From Calvatia gigantea (lineage: Eukaryota > Basidiomycota > Agaricomycetes > Agaricales > Lycoperdaceae), in the NCBI GenBank assembly GCA_025093985.1, contig JACAAK010000044.1, positions 1 to 54,554 on the forward strand: DNA of 54,554 bases. Reading direction: 5' to 3'. Shown one piece after another: positions 54,544 to 54,554 of this stretch. Positions within the stretch are counted from its first letter, which is position 1. Every line of letters begins with the position of its first letter. The notes beneath the pieces were generated by a model. The model had not been told where the DNA came from and ran no database searches. It was given only the letters and a program-made list of their open reading frames with translations. A program made the position numbers and the translations under genes.

Positions 54544-54554
54544 ACGCTCGAGCA

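Overview
The window is chromosomal DNA of a gammaproteobacterium, and the gene content and order point to Acinetobacter (inference). Pointers are alaS-lysC-csrA, hisZ-purA, a crp/vfr-type regulator divergent from an osmC-type gene, a pyrB-pyrC' pair whose dihydroorotase-like partner has lost its metal ligands, and a low-to-moderate GC content. Housekeeping and catabolic genes fill almost all of it. I found no rRNA, tRNA, insertion sequence, prophage or CRISPR array.

The sequence carries many single-base insertions and deletions, mostly in short homopolymer runs. They break well over half of the genes between 1 and 26 kb and many again after 49 kb. Most genes from 26.8 to 48.9 kb are open, including clpB, purA, hisZ, alaS, lysC, vfr and tas. 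Conserved proteins resume in another frame directly after each break, so I read these as consensus errors and annotate the whole gene spans as CDS, with breaks noted.

Layout. 0-8.8 kb: the end of a SulP anion permease, a secreted nuclease with a GlyGly-CTERM-like tail, trmB, a fatty acid desaturase, a Rossmann/DUF2520 protein, an acyl-CoA thioesterase-like protein, a SAM methyltransferase and bioB. 8.8-20.8 kb: a leucine/isovalerate degradation locus. It holds an acyl-CoA synthetase and a TetR regulator on the minus strand, divergent from liuA-liuB-liuC-liuD-liuE, then scoA-scoB and an AtoE-type permease. Together these would take isovaleryl-CoA to HMG-CoA, then acetoacetate and acetyl-CoA, and move short-chain acids. 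20.9-26.6 kb: an LprI-like lipoprotein, an OmpA-domain protein, pyrC', pyrB and a small unknown. 26.8-40.3 kb: rlmKL, a DUF945 protein, clpB with a sigma-32-like promoter, osmC/vfr, tas, an M48 lipoprotein peptidase, a small membrane protein, and hisZ-purA preceded by a leader terminator. 40.7-49.4 kb: an acidic unknown, an Lrp regulator divergent from azlCD, a membrane coiled-coil protein, a GAPDH/Epd-type dehydrogenase, alaS, lysC and csrA. 49.4-54.5 kb: rnhB, three related small four-cysteine secreted proteins around a cytochrome b561 gene, and an adenine salvage pair (deaminase plus NCS2 permease).

The least explained content is the family of three small cysteine-patterned proteins at 50.1-52.1 kb. 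The regulatory signals worth testing are the clpB heat-shock promoter, the terminator in the hisZ leader, the palindrome at the liu divergent promoter and the palindrome inside the trmB promoter.
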